Assembly: GCA_922989275.2 (NCBI GenBank)
Contig: OV277859.1
Span: 84,378,198-84,442,197, forward strand
Origin: Gari tellinella
Lineage: Eukaryota; Mollusca; Bivalvia; Cardiida; Psammobiidae
Direction of reading: 5' to 3'
DNA length: 64,000 nt
Below are positions 11,205 to 23,992 of the stretch, piece by piece. The stretch's first letter is position 1. Each line of letters starts with the position of its first letter. The position numbers and the translations under genes are program-made. Below the pieces are notes generated by a model. That model searched no databases. It was given only the letters and a program-made list of their open reading frames with translations, and was not told the origin of the DNA.

Positions 11205-11428
11205 ATAGCTCAACCCCAGTAGGGTCGTTCGGATTTTTAACGTGAGGAAGCCTTCCAGCTGGCTTGCGGAAGGCCGGTGGTTCTACCCAGTTGCCGATTT
11301 GTGCCTGAAACAGTGCATAAAGGGCTTCTGGGGTCTTCCTCCACCTGTTATTAGCTGGACGTCGCGATATGACTGAAATACTGTTGAAAGCGGCGTAAAA
11401 TCAAAACAAATCAAATCAAATCAAAATG
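11205..11428 (+). mobile_element. tRNA-derived SINE, 3' part
   Basis: Begins at the remnant of a B box (ccccagtagggtcgttcgga) and continues with gaagccttccagctggcttg and tattagctggacgtcgcgat. It ends in an (aatca)-rich tail near 11400-11425. Other copies at 11868-12180 (minus), 22866-23100 (plus) and 60158-60240 (minus fragment). Confidence 0.8.
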
Positions 11429-11867
11429 TATAGCTCACCACAAGATAGTGCCGCTTACTTCTTATTGACACTCATAAAGTATGGTTAACAAAGCATAAAT
11501 ATGCTCACCTCAAACACAATTACTTATCTCATACAATGTCTACCTAACATTGCTCAAAATATAATTTTGCTTACATTTTTCATTGTAGTAAAAAGCGTTG
11601 CTCACAAGGTATTACTACACTCTTCTTATTTTCTATACTGTGGAAAAACAATAAAGTAAGACTCATTAGGCTCTCACTTCTTATTGTTCATTAAATATTG
11701 CTTCATATTCGTCTTATAAATTCGTTTGTAAGTAGCTTTGTTATAAATTGTTTTTACACTTCATAGTATATTTTATCTTGACTTCATTGTTTATTTTTGA
11801 ATAATAGTATATCTTATTTAGACATTATTTTCATTTCACCACATTTTATCTTATTTAGACTCCAGAA
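11429..11867. other. AT-rich intergenic, nothing recognised
   Basis: No gene or clear repeat seen; an AATAAA at 11650-11655 has no recognised transcript upstream nearby. Confidence 0.4.
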
Positions 11868-12180
11868 GTGGACAACACTATATTATTTGGACTACCTGGT
11901 TTGGTTTGTTTTGATTTTACGTCGCTTTCAACAGTATTTCAGTCATATCGCGACGTCCAGCTAATTATAGGTGGAGGAAGACCCCAGAAGTCGTTTATGC
12001 ACTGTTTCAGACACAAATCGGCAACTGGGTGGAACCACCGACCTTCCGCAAGCCAGCTGGAAGGCTTCCCCACATGAAACATCCGAACGACCCTACTGGG
12101 ATTCGAACTCACAGCGGTGAGGAGCTTAATGATGTAAGTCAAAGTGACTATACCACTAGGCCATGGAGGTCCTTTGGACT
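11868..12180 (-). mobile_element. tRNA-derived SINE, near full length
   Basis: On the minus strand the head reads ggcctagtggtatagtcact (A box) and gagttcgaatcccagtaggg (B box), then the body shared with 11205-11428. It ends in tttgttttgatttt (plus-strand view) near 11900. Confidence 0.85.
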
Positions 12181-12659
12181 ACCTGGGTATCATTTAGACT
12201 ACAATGTATTTATGTTGACAACAGTGTATTTCATTTGAACTGCAGTATATTCTATTTTTCAGTGAAGGTCCATAAAAAGATATAAGTTGTCATTGTAAGA
12301 AAAATATCAACAACTTTGTTCAAACTTATATTTTCCATTCCCAATGTTAAAGTAGTTTATACATTTAACTATATACAGTGGAAATATTGCTGCATGTTGG
12401 TACGATGCCTCTTATATTAAATTCTTATTGGATTCTAATGAGCTTTAGAATAATTTAGATTACTTATTCTTCATTCACAGTGTCACTGTTTAGCCAAAGT
12501 GAAAAGTAAAACGGGGTGACTCTAACAGAAAGAATAAACAAAATTGTTTTATATCATTCTATATGTATTCATTAATAAACAGATGATATATATTTGTAAG
12601 GTGTTTTTAACATCCCTGCTTTGATATTGTGTGTACATGATTGTCTAGATATGATATTA

Positions 12660-12905
12660 CCAAGGGACACATCCTACGAAACGTCGTACGACAAAAACGG
12701 TTTTAAGTCAAAACTTTAAAACATATATAATTTCTGATTTTCCATCTTATCTTGTATTGTGACATCTCTATAGAAATTGTATTGAAAAGACGATTCCAAA
12801 GATATGTACAAGACAGGATTAGTTGGAAAAATAAATAATAACTTAAAATTTTAGAATCTCTGACTTACAGTATTTGTCGTAGGACATTTCGTAAGACGGG
12901 CCCCA
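12660..12905. mobile_element. TIR MITE (tcctacgaaacgtcgtacgac)
   Basis: cacatcctacgaaacgtcgt near 12668 is inverted at about 12877-12900 (gtcgtaggacatttcgtaag), followed by gggccccatgg. About 245 bp, no coding capacity. Confidence 0.65.
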
Positions 12906-13135
12906 TGGTCTCGATACAAGCACTTCAGGTGCCATATCACTTCTTCCACATACATGCCATTTAATGGCTATATCCAATTCTGATCAATTATTCACTGGCA
13001 GTGTAAAAATAAGATGACAGCTAAAATCCAGAGTGAAAGAAAATTAACTATTTCTTTTCATACCGTTCTTGACTATACTCACACTGCGCACTGCCTAAAC
13101 CTACCTGTGAAGATGTGTGGCAGGATGTATATATG

Positions 13136-13325
<190 letters not shown>

Positions 13326-14759
13326 AAGCTTTAAAAGTTGTGTGCTTTACATTCATCGGCCGTCTGCCTTAACTACTTCCCTGCTAATGACGCGATCTTT
13401 TTTATGTATATACAAACCGTCTGGATCCAGGTCTGAAGCTGCCTTATATGACTTCTGATCATGTTCCACTTCAACTTGTATCAATATTTAATCAATTTCC
13501 ACTTCCATTCAAATGTGTAGCCACTAGAGTGTCAACATTACTATAACTAGTTTTACTGAGTACATCAAGGACAGATAACTATAGATATAGAACTCATGAC
13601 CTAATAGTCCGGTTTCAACTTTAATCGAACTCATTCCAGACCTTATGGTCTTATATAATCTGAGCAAGTTTGGAAAATATTTGGTAGCCGCGTGCGTGTA
13701 AACACTGTTAGATATGGCATTTTCAACATTTAAAGGACATGTAACTCATGAATCGTGGTCCGATTGCAACAATAATCGAACCCAGCAAATTTGAGAAATC
13801 CTTGGTATTGGTGAGCATATCATGTGCATTTTCATGTATATGCATTATGTGTTATAGTTTTCATTATATGTGTATGCATTTATATTGCCATGTTATGCCA
13901 CTATTGCCAAAATAAAATCAATCAATCAAAAATTTGAATAAAAATTGTGGCCTCTAGAGAGTTAACACTAAAGTTGTTGACGGCGAATGACGGACCTGGA
14001 CATTCAAGGATAGCAAAAGCTCACCCTGAGCAAGTTCAGATGAGCTAACGAATTGAATTAACATTGAAAGAAGTACTATACATGCTATATGTCAGTTAGC
14101 TACATGTATGTATGGTTTACACTTATGAATATGGAGCTGGTTTTGATAGAGAGTAAATACCTTCATCCACATTATAACAACACATGGCAAACTGTTGCTA
14201 GTATTTCTCTACCACCATCAAGTCCTTCACTGCCTTACCCAAAGGACAATGGTTATTTACAAACAGTTGGGATAAAGATTAGATGCCATGTAACATGGGA
14301 TCTGATCAGGAACTAACCTGTTTGAAACTCATTACCATATAACTTTAGTCAAATTAGTAACACCTTAAATTTAAATTTGAGGAACAAAAGCAGACAATTA
14401 CTTAAACCAGATGATGTTCTTGCAGTGAATGTGTTAAGATCAAAGACCTGATCTGACCTCACACTTGTCTGTTTTAAAAGAAAGCATTTCCAATTCATAT
14501 CATTTTCAATGAATGACAAGCACACCTTTTCTATTCTTCTGTTATTTAACTTTAAAAACCAATGCTGCGTAACCAATTATTTTTATCATCAAAACCTAAT
14601 ATGAACATGTTTTACTCATACCTGAATTCATTGCTACATTGAAATAAGTTAAGCACTTGTAAGATTACATTACCCAAATACCTCCATTTACATCACTAGC
14701 TCATTCACACCAGATACTTCAAATGAACAAGTCCATATTCCGATAAACTCTGATCCATT

Positions 14760-15260
14760 TTTATGCCCCGCATGACTTAGTCGGTTGTAAATTGTTTTAG
14801 ATATTTGTTTGTGTGTGTGTCTGTCTGTACACAACTTAAACATTGGCTGAAACTTTTGTAACTACATGTGATAGAGACTTCATATTTGGTATGTGTACTC
14901 AACTAAAGAAGTTTTTAGCTCAGCAAAGTTGTGTCATGTATGTCAATGTCAAGGTCTTTTTGAGGTCATTTAAGGATCAACCGTCTGAATTTTACATTAG
15001 CTATAACTTTAGAACTACATCTGAAAGAGAGATGTGTACACCACTAAAGAAGCTCTTTAGCTCAGTAAAAAATTGTTCATCACCGTTAAGAGGTCAAAGA
15101 GGCTGAATTTAACATTGGTTACAACTATTAGACTGAATTTAACATTGGCAATATGTGATACAGCCTTCAATTTTGCTTGTGAACTCATCCAAGAAACTTG
15201 AGTCTTCAGTACAAGTAAGTTCATGTCAGATAAAGGTCAAATTATTTTAGAAGTCATGGT
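14760..15260. repeat. Mollusc-type 'atgccccgcatgac' / 'aaggtca' repeat
   Basis: Starts tatgccccgcatgacttagt. Two related units contain tttagctcagcaaagttgtg and ctctttagctcagtaaaaaa, then aggtcaaagaggctgaattt. Degenerate and noncoding. Confidence 0.5.
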
Positions 15261-15324
15261 CACATTAGGGGCCATAGTGTTTCACAGATACATGTTGTTT
15301 ACTGTTTTGTTTTTGCAATTTATA

Positions 15325-15398
15325 GCAAACTGACAAACAGTGCAGCTCCTGATCAGCAGTTACTTACCCTCTGATCTGGGTCTACGCTGTTTGCCTAG
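15325..15398. repeat. Decayed shared-core hairpin
   Basis: gacaaacagtgcagctcctg, then atcagcagttacttaccctc and tgatctgggtctacgctgtt: outer arms kept, inner stem lost. Confidence 0.55.
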
Positions 15399-15601
15399 TT
15401 GCACTGTTAGTAAATAACAAGTATACTTGTGGCTTTAACTGAACAAATAATACTTTATAAGGAAAATGTGCATACAAAGTTCGCCATGTCGTTTCTGACG
15501 TCCAGTTGGTTTTGGCCAAAATAAGAGATAGTCTAGTTGGTATTCACCGTAAACGGTCTTAACGGCTGGAATTTTCACCTTATTTCATTAGAGCAAATGC
15601 T

Positions 15602-16136
15602 TTAAAGGGACTCGCAACCGTATGGTGTACTTGTCAAAATAAAATAAAATACTCAAATAAAAGCAAATTTGTGGCATTATTTGACTTCTGACATTAAAAA
15701 AATATGATCAGTCCAAAAAAGGTCTCAAGAATCGTCACCGAAGCTTAGGTTTTTTTAGATATTTTCCATCGTTTTTCTATAGCGTCAGCTGACGGTATAG
15801 TTGTTGTTGTTGCTTCTCTACACGGGCTCAGACATAAACCCGAGCCGAATAATGTATATCAATCGCTACCAGTGAAGTACGTTAATTCGCTACCATAAAG
15901 ATAGAGAGCGCCAGTAGCCGCGTGGATAAAGGCGCTTCCTTTTTTGTCATGTTTGTCTCCGCATGGAGGGTCACGGGTTCGAATCCCACCAGAGCTTCTT
16001 CTTCTTTTCTTTTTTTAAATGTATTTTGTAACATAATTTATTATCCTAAACTAAATCTTACCCATTTATATAAGCATTTGACATATATTTACAAATTACT
16101 ATTTTTAATGCTAAATCCGGTTGCGAGCCCCTTTAA
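15602..16136 (+). mobile_element. Family T element: TIR transposon with tRNA-like segment, copy 1
   Basis: TIRs ttaaagggactcgcaacc (15602) and ggttgcgagcccctttaa (ending 16136). Inside, at 15908-15995, is a tRNA-like stretch: tagccgcgtggataaaggcg as A box, then cacgggttcgaatcccacca as B box and arm. Copy 2 (61529-62075) is inverted; copy 3 (36110-37966) is broken by insertions. Confidence 0.85.
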
Positions 16137-16671
16137 GTCAAACATATGACCCTCTTAGCAATCAGCTATATAAAATATAGATGTAATTTGGAACGAAATT
16201 AACATGTTAAAGATTAATTTCATTTTGAATGTCATTTTGAATACCAGAATGGATCGAATGAACGGAGCAATCTCATTGGCTAAAATTAAACATTTAACGT
16301 TTCTATTAATTTTGCATTTATATATAAACTATATAAAACTGATTATTTTTCATTTAAAGATGATTTATGACATTTGGTGTAAGTTCCAGTCGCATAGACC
16401 GTTAAATGTTAACACCATAAATATACCCCCAACATGTACAAACGATCCACTGAACGTCAGGAACGACATGACGGATTTTTATGCATATTTTCGTAATTCA
16501 CGTATTTTGGCGTTATTTGACGGAACTTGATATAAAAAAAAGTAGTAGATATTGATTGATAAATTAATCATTTCCCGAGGGCACCACACGAGAATATCGG
16601 TGATCTAGTTGATTTAAGCAGCAGTTTAAGTAGTTGAGAGTTTAAACTCGTTGTATACCTTGTATTTATAT

Positions 16672-18282
16672 TACTCAACAAAACAATTAAAGGGGCAAAT
16701 ATATAGGGTAAAGCAAATAAATAAACGTAAGTTTATTCATAGGATTTATAACAGTATCATGTCAAAATTATTTGTTTACTTAATTGTAGGGTACTTCTCT
16801 CTTTCGAAAAGAAGAAAACGATATCATAACACTCCCTAAAACACAACTACCCTAAATGTCAGTGTGCCAGACTAGATGGGTGGGGTATCAAACAACAAAA
16901 CCAAGATCCCCACCTTATAGGTTCTGCTCTTAAATAACAGCTAGTATCATGTGTGTCCATTGCATGCATTAATCACTTTCTGGCATCTGCCAGGACAGCT
17001 GAGAATTCACTTTCGGATGTATGCTATGGGTATTCTGTGTCATTCTTCAATAAGCATATCTTTAAGCTCCTGGACAGTCCTAGAGTGCCGATCTTGACCG
17101 GATTTCCAGCGTTGCTGCATGCCCTATGCATTCTCAATGTGTTTGAGATATAATGCCCCTGCTTACCAGTTAGTCCATTCTTTGCCATCCTGCTCCAAGT
17201 ACTGGTCCAACATACGTGCTCGGTCCGGGCGAGCATTGTCGTCTGTCGGGTTGAAGCCTGGACCCAAAACTCCAGCGTAAGCGCGCTCAATAGCGTCTAG
17301 AGTATCGTCCCTGTACCCAATACTGGTCAGAACCCAGATCTTTATAACGTGAAGGTCCGTGCAACCGTTTTAGGAGATACCCAACCATACGAGCCCTGGC
17401 CCTTTTCTTGGTTTGTCATGCTCTGTCACACAACAGTCAAAGAAACGGTCGTTTCTCTGTCTTTACACTCGATTGCACCCTTTATTGAAATCCAAATTGA
17501 AACTTGTCCCACCAGTCCTCAATACGTTCCGCAAACGTAGATGCTTAAATGGCACGGTTGGGGGCAAAACATTGGGTGACATTTTCGGTGATGTGGGGTC
17601 AAGGCTGTTCGCACGACGGGTCTTCTAGCCCATAGGTTTACAGCCTGAAGTCTGTTCCCGACGACCTGAACAGAGATCCTGTAACTATACGTCTGTTTAT
17701 AAACGATATTAAGCGTAACGTTGGGATCCAGCCGTTGACGTCATGCCATAAGTGACAACGTTTGTCCTGTACTTCATGTGTGACCTTCAAATGACCTTGA
17801 CCTGGTCTCCAATTTACCTTCCCGGTGTCCAGGTACAACTACCACAACCTGTTGACCTCGTCCTTGCTAACGTCAAACTCTGCCGCAACGTGACGTTGGT
17901 CTGATCATTTTGCAGATAGCCAAGCGCACAAAAGGCGTCTTTAATGCATATTTATCAAATTTTAAATTAATATGCAATCTACTTTTGCTTTAAAACAAAA
18001 ATATCCTCTCGATATATCGAAACAGTTGTAAAACAAATCATTGAAGAATAGGCAGCAACATCGTGCGAAAATTCAGTGGACGTTCAAAACCTGGTTTTTG
18101 ATACCTGTCTGCTTAAATTCATTCAACCATGACCGTGTGTGCACATATTGGCCGATGTTTCTTTCTTTTTTCATTCTAAAGGACCTAAACTTACATTAAC
18201 TCTTTTAATTTGAAAAATGCTATCATTTTCGAAAAAGATATATGACTTCATACTTTTGCCCCTTTAATTATTTTGTTGAGTA
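16672..18282 (-). mobile_element. Tc1-like transposon, degenerate
   Basis: 28-bp terminal inverted repeats (tactcaacaaaacaattaaa at 16672; complement ending 18282, one mismatch in 28) with TA at both ends; 1611 bp. On the minus strand, fragments read YRDDTLDAIERAYAGVLGPG then DDNARPDRARMLDQYLEQDG (17170-17320). This is the D(D) catalytic region of a Tc1 transposase and is followed by stops. Further degraded pieces extend to about 17840. Inactive but both ends survive. Confidence 0.87.
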
Positions 18283-18299
18283 TATATACGGTATTAGAA

Positions 18300-19215
18300 G
18301 TCTAGTAAAACACCAACACTTTTAATAGATCTATTTTAGGTGTCAAGTACTTGTGGTCGCACCCAGGTACTTAAAGACTTTTCCTCAGTCCATTGAGGGA
18401 CCACCAGCATATTGTTCTGAAGGTGTCAATGTAACTGTAAAGCAATTAGAATTTCATCCTCTAATGTATTACATAGTTGACATTTCCTTCCATTAAAAGG
18501 TTTTGTCATTGGTTTGTGCCAGCTTTCGGATTCAACGACCAATATAATAATAATTATGTGATGATAAACGAAATTGGCTGAGTACTATCCTAAAATGTTC
18601 AGTTTTAACGATACTGAGATATGACTGAAAAGTAAAATCACAAAATAATCTGTATGTTCTTGTTCTAGATACATTTTTATCAGTATTCCGTGTTTGTAAA
18701 TAGTTATCTGTAATTCGTTGCAAATGGACAAAATAGATTTATGTGTTCAACCTCTTGATTTAACTAGACTCCAATACAATCCAAATCCTTCTAATAATAC
18801 TTTTACTTAGTTTACACATGAGTTCTTACCAGGATAGTGATCTAAGTCATTTAATATCACATTGCACACATATTTTTACATATTTTCCATCTTCACATCG
18901 TGAACCAGTCTTTAATAATCATTAATCTTTTTCATTTTAAAGACATTACTTGACCTAGATTTGGTGATAACACCTAGTCCCATAGAAAGTTTAAGTTAAA
19001 TCATGCAGCATAATTTTTCCTGTATAAATGTCTAGGCATGAACACCATTGAAGCGTCTCATGTGAAGCCAATACCATATTTGATAGTTTGGTTAATAAAA
19101 CCCATTGAAAACCTCTTGAGTGTGAGTATGTCAGGGCCTCTCTAGACTGTTAGAGTTTGCTGACATTGGCTTGCACACTTTTCTCCTGCTTGACAGTTAC
19201 TAGTGTGAACAATGG
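18300..19215. repeat. Interspersed repeat R, copy 1
   Basis: Contains acttttcctcagtccattga (18380), aaagacattacttgacctag (18941) and gtgtgagtatgtcagggcct (19119). The same landmarks occur in order at 58535-59770 within gene 2's intron 5. No protein signal. Confidence 0.6.
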
Positions 19216-19559
19216 GGGCAATTGAGGGGTTGTTGATATCTACCCAGTTCTCCATATATAAAGATGTTCTGTGTTTGAGACCTCACCCCCAAGTACCTGC
19301 TTACAAAATTACATATGAATACTTTCCAACTTACCTGTCTCGTTGATTCCCGAAACGGCACTAGCATAATAGAGAACTGGGGCTCAATGGGTTTATCAAA
19401 CAAGTCTAACTTATGGCTGATTGACATACTTGGACATTTTATCAAATAAGATACTTTATAAACAGCGTTCAATGCCTGACCATACAATGCTTAAAAAGAA
19501 GTATTAAAAGAACCCCACCTGTGAAGATAATTAAAGTTACTTACTATTTCTAAACTCTT

Positions 19560-19745
19560 GTTGTATATATATAAAGTAACCACTAAAGTAGTATGGTCAT
19601 GGATTGCAACTAACCATTGAAATCCGATGGTCATACATTAACAGTAGTCAAGCAGTATGACGGCCATACATTTACAGTACCACTGAAGCCGGATGGTTAT
19701 ATATTGACAGTAACCACTGACGTCTGATCGACATCGCTTGACTCT
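19560..19745. repeat. Degenerate short tandem repeats
   Basis: About three to four units of tggtcatacattaacagtag-type sequence separated by cactgaagtccgatgg variants. Confidence 0.55.
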
Positions 19746-19854
19746 TTCCTCCCTAAAACCTCAAATGGACCATTCTATTTTTCAAATAAGTCTAGTCCAT
19801 TTTGACCTTTTTATGGTTGATTTTTGCAATATACTTCATAATGACAAAACGTGT

Positions 19855-19920
19855 AGAACCTGATCAGAGGGCTCCTTAAGAAGCCCTCTGATCAGGGTCA
19901 ACACTGTTTGCAAAAGATAT
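19855..19920. repeat. Hairpin (gatcagagggctcc...)
   Basis: acctgatcagagggctcctt and aagccctctgatcagggtca are complementary around 19876, followed by cactgtttgc as in the shared core's outer arm. Confidence 0.75.
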
Positions 19921-20465
19921 AAGTATACTCCTCACAGGTACACTGTTTGCAAATGACGCATATATATGCGTGACTAGGGTTCAAAGCGTTAATGTACCAA
20001 TGTACCGACTTCTACCAAATATGATAGGGTCACCAAATGTAGTGAAGAACAACATTAAGCCTGTTTTACTATAAATACATTTACATGTATTTGCAAAGTT
20101 GATAATAACTATCGATGGTTCAATGTTAACATATCCTGATCCACAATTACCTGGAACATATGTTTAAAAAGGTTTTGTGTAAAATATTGCTTCTCAAGAT
20201 ATATTTTTTAAAAAAGAAACGAATATCTGTACCACAGGCATTATACTGCTTTAAAGTGTCCGTGATTAATTTGCGGTTGTTACATGCAGGTACAGATTTT
20301 GTAACTTCTCGATCACGGAACATCCGTGCAATTTGCCAGTTAAAACTAAAGGGGAAGCTAGGAACGTCAGAATCCTGTACGTTTTTGTACACTTTGGTAA
20401 AATCAACTACATTTGTAATTGAAAATTGAAACTTCAAATCGGACACTCTAGTTTCCAACTATATC

Positions 20466-20674
20466 TACAGTAAAACCTCTCAATAACAGCCACTAAAACG
20501 AGGGCTATTTGATTGTATAAATGACAGGTGACAGCTTAAAGCAAGGTGACAGTAAAACAGAAAGCTCCTAAAGGAGCTTTCTGTTTCACCGTCACCTTGC
20601 TTTAAGCAGTCACCTGTCTTAAACACTCAATAATCAACAAAACTTAGTGGCCGTTATAGAGAGGTTCTACTGTA
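20466..20674. mobile_element. Family C MITE, best copy
   Basis: Ends tacagtaaaacctctcaata and agagaggttctactgta are inverted. The centre is a long palindrome with aaagcaaggtgacagtaaaa and cagaaagctcctaaaggagc. Almost the whole element is self-complementary. Confidence 0.87.
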
Positions 20675-20724
20675 GTTCAAATTTAGATTATTTATGATTG
20701 TTATAAACAATGTATTGCAAAATG

Positions 20725-20798
20725 ACCAACAGTTTATACCCTGATCGGATGGTTTCTCCAGCAGCCTTCTGATCAGGGTCTACACTGTTTGCATAGGA
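20725..20798. repeat. Shared-core hairpin, diverged
   Basis: aacagtttataccctgatcg and cttctgatcagggtctacac with outer cactgtttgc. Confidence 0.6.
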
Positions 20799-21395
20799 AA
20801 CATGTACTATTCACTAGTAACATTTTTGTAGACGTATATATGCGGCACTAGCGGTTAATGGATTTATCATTTTTCAAACAATTGTTTGCCTATTTTTAAG
20901 AGGAATATATCGATTCTGACTAATCAAGTGCTTGAAAGCGATCTCAGACTCAACTCAATTACTTTATAACCTTCAAGTCAGGTCGTATTAAGCATGTGTT
21001 TAATTTACCTTATTTTGGCATACAGAGAGACCCACATATTCACTATTATGCAATTACATGATGCGATAAAGGCTACACATTTTAATGTGACATTGACAAT
21101 GAGAACTATTTATTCGCAATTCGAAGAGTCGAACAGCTAGATTCTGCATAGAAACTTCGATGACCTGGATTTTTCTTTAAAATCTGAATCAATTAGGGTC
21201 GATCAGACACTGCTTTAGATCCCCACTGCTTGTAAACCACAGTTAATTAACGCTTGTCATGTTGCACAGATATATGACAAGAAAAGTCCAGGTTACTGTT
21301 CTACCATTAACCGTATCACAATATAATATCTACCTCAACCCTTCATATACTGATAGGCTTTTTCGTTGTTTTATAAATAGATTAGTGGGAATGGG

Positions 21396-21663
21396 TTAAC
21401 ATGAACAGCGGGTAAATTACGTAAGGTCGCTGAAGCATTAACCTCTACCATGCTAATTCTATACTTTGATGGCTTTCACAAACAGTTTGAAAACGGATGA
21501 GATGCAGATTTACATTAGATTCAAACCTCCTGCCTCTCACAACCTTTGGAAATGTAATTTCATTTAATGTATGTTCTTATGTAATGCTTTGCTGGATAAC
21601 TTGTTCAAACTCAGATACTATATGCTTCAGCGGTCTGACGTAATTTACCCGCTGTATGTTTAC
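21396..21663. mobile_element. TTAA-flanked MITE (aacagcgggtaaattacgt)
   Basis: acagcgggtaaattacgtaa near 21405 is inverted as gacgtaatttacccgctgta before 21660. A decayed shared-core half (aaacagtttgaaaacggatg) sits in the middle. It adjoins a family E copy on its right. Confidence 0.75.
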
Positions 21664-21856
21664 CCCTTCACTGTAATGACGCCATCAATTTTAAACAAAT
21701 GTCGTCAGCTTTTATTTCCAAAATTTAAATTTAAGGTATTTTGACATAGTAGATATTGAAATGAGTGTCAAACAGTTTGGATCTTGAACATATATTAGGA
21801 TCAAAACTGTGTGTAATTAAGTATTGTACCCGGGGTATGGAAGTGAAGGGTTTAAT
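21660..21856. mobile_element. Family E MITE, decayed
   Basis: Starts taccccttcactgtaatgac and continues with aacaaatgtcgtcagctttt, gaaatgagtgtcaaacagtt and a right end agtgaagggttta. Compare the better copy at 50271-50487. Confidence 0.65.
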
Positions 21857-22367
21857 TAAAAACGACTGTATATTGAATGTCTTGGTTTAAATTTTATTCA
21901 ATTCTATACGTTTAATTCTTTATTAGAGTTTCGTAAGAATATCAACATAACTGCATATTATATTCATTTCAATTTACATTTAATCATGCATTCTATATAA
22001 GAATTTTGAGAGACTAACGTTTTTTGGGGGTCACATTTCCAATTGAAACCGAGGACTTTTCCCAAAATTAACATTTACGGCACGTTTCTTTTCAAAAATG
22101 AGCCTTTTATAAAATGATGACTCGTTTTTTCCCTAACATTAAGTATTTTACGCCGATTTAGGGCATATTTTGCCCAATTGAATGGGTACCAACTCATTCC
22201 CAAAGTAGTGAAAAAAAAACACTTGAGACTATATGCAGAATCTACTTATTACAAACAAATTCATAGCACGTCTGAACTTGAATGAATTTCACAGACTGCA
22301 GATTTCCTTTAAACATTCTTATATATACAACCTTTTTCAACCCTACGACCGCTTAACTGACAGCAAT

Positions 22368-22437
22368 GTAAAACAGTTTGGATCCAGATCAGATGTCCAG
22401 TAAATTGACACCTGATCTAAATCCAAACTGTGTGTAA
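22368..22437. repeat. Shared-core hairpin
   Basis: aaaacagtttggatccagat, cagatgtccagtaaattgac, then acctgatctaaatccaaact: long imperfect palindrome. Confidence 0.75.
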
Positions 22438-22636
22438 AACCCGTCAATAAGCGCTCAACAGACACAGGGTAACTTCAATTACTGTGGTAATAACATATAC
22501 CCTATCGAGTGTAATATCTATCTAAAATCCCACCCATGCTTTAAATAATACAGTTAACTCTGCACAAGTTACCTTCCAGCCAAATGTGGTGTACATTACT
22601 GTCATTACATAATACTAAATGAAAACGAATTCCTAA

Positions 22637-22850
22637 TACAGTAATCACTCCCTCCGAACAACAATCCCCTCCTTCTTTATCGTAAAGTTACATATTGACA
22701 TTTTGACAGAAGAAAAAAATGAGGAGTGGCAAACAGACGAAACAGTTTGTTTTCAGGTCAGGCGTTGCTTTGCAAATGTTAGCCAAGTCATGTTCAGCGC
22801 TACACAATTTCCCCTCCCTAAAATACCTCCCTCTGAACAACATTACACAT
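22637..22850. mobile_element. Family F MITE, decayed
   Basis: tacagtaatcactccctccg, aacaacaatcccctcc, then ttttgacagaagaaaa and aatgttagccaagtcatgtt as in the copy at 37966-38326; ends truncated. Confidence 0.5.
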
Positions 22851-22865
22851 ACATGTACACACTAT

Positions 22866-23100
22866 TGGTGCCTTCATGGTCTAGTTGTTAAAGTCACTGT
22901 GACTAACATTCACTAAGATCCGCATCGCTGCTGTGTTCAAATTAAGTCTAGGCATTCGGACCTTTCATGTGGGGAAGCCTTCTAGCTGGTTTGCGGAAGG
23001 TCGGTGATTTTTCTCACTTGCTGCTTTGTTGCTGAAACAGTGCATAAAGGGCTTCTTGTGCCTTCCTCCATCTGTTATTAGCTAGACGTCCCCACCTTAA
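22866..23100 (+). mobile_element. tRNA-derived SINE, diverged
   Basis: Head tggtgccttcatggtctagt (A box region), degraded B box near 22935, then gggaagccttctagctggtt and tattagctagacgtccccac. Same family as 11868-12180. Confidence 0.75.
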
Positions 23101-23126
23101 ACGGCCGAAAGTGGCCTTGAGGGACG

Positions 23127-23340
23127 TTAACCCTTAGCCTGCCACTCACGACTATAGCTCCATATGCAAACAGCTTGGATCTGGATGAGACGCCGAGTAA
23201 CTCGGCGTCTCATCCGGATCCAAGCTGTTTGACACTCGGACAACATTTTCAGCAATTTTGATCAACTTTGAAGCACTTTGAAACTTGAAGCAGATGAGAA
23301 ATATAGCAGACGACAATTTATTTGGCGGGCTAAGGGTTAA
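23127..23340. mobile_element. Family D MITE, copy 2 (inverted)
   Basis: TTAACCCTTAGCCTGCC at the left and GGCGGGCTAAGGGTTAA at the right, TTAA on both sides. The central palindrome has aaacagcttggatctggatg then agacgccgagtaactcggcg. Inverted relative to 1787-2000. Its right end lies 653 bp upstream of the gene 2 start codon. Confidence 0.88.
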
Positions 23341-23992
23341 AACTTCATAACAAAAGAAAACGAACGCACTCTTTGTCCCAGATTAAGTGCTGATGTAGAG
23401 AGGTTTTCCTCTACCTGTAGTTATGAAATACTGCCTGGGTGACAAGCTGTTTGGATCCACTTTAGATGCCGTGTAGCCCGACAAATTTGGATGATTTACG
23501 CGTGTAAAACTTAATCGGAAATGTACTTATGTGGCACGCCATGTTTTGTTAAAATTAAAATGTAACTTAATTTTTCAAATACTTTCAAAATAATTCAAAT
23601 TAAATGAATAATGTGATTTTTATTGTTTATTTTCCGCTGATTACATGTAATTTGATGTATAGATCAAATATATCGAGCTTGATTTGACTGTTTTATTAAT
23701 TTTAATACTGATACAGTAAGCTTCATTTTTAAATTTGTCAGTGCGTTTGCGTTTCGTTTGCGTTTTAACGAAAGTATAATGTATTCTCTGTTACAGTATC
23801 TTAAAAAGGAGTATTTGCGAGCACTAAAGAAATGTAGAAATTCTGCGGAAGACAATTTTAAAGCAGCCGACATTTATCAAAAGATTATTAATCAAGTCAT
23901 GTACATTTACAAGGCAGTCGCGCGTGTCACCTACATGACAAGGTTGTTCTGTTATAGCTACATGAGACTCGTTTTCACCCACATTACGAACT

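Noticed and set aside
15908..15995. Functional tRNA gene
   Set aside because: A and B boxes are present but the stretch sits inside a repeated TIR element with an abnormal central region; the same holds for 61676-61760, 58850-58945, 59232-59325, 29930-30005 and 22-92.
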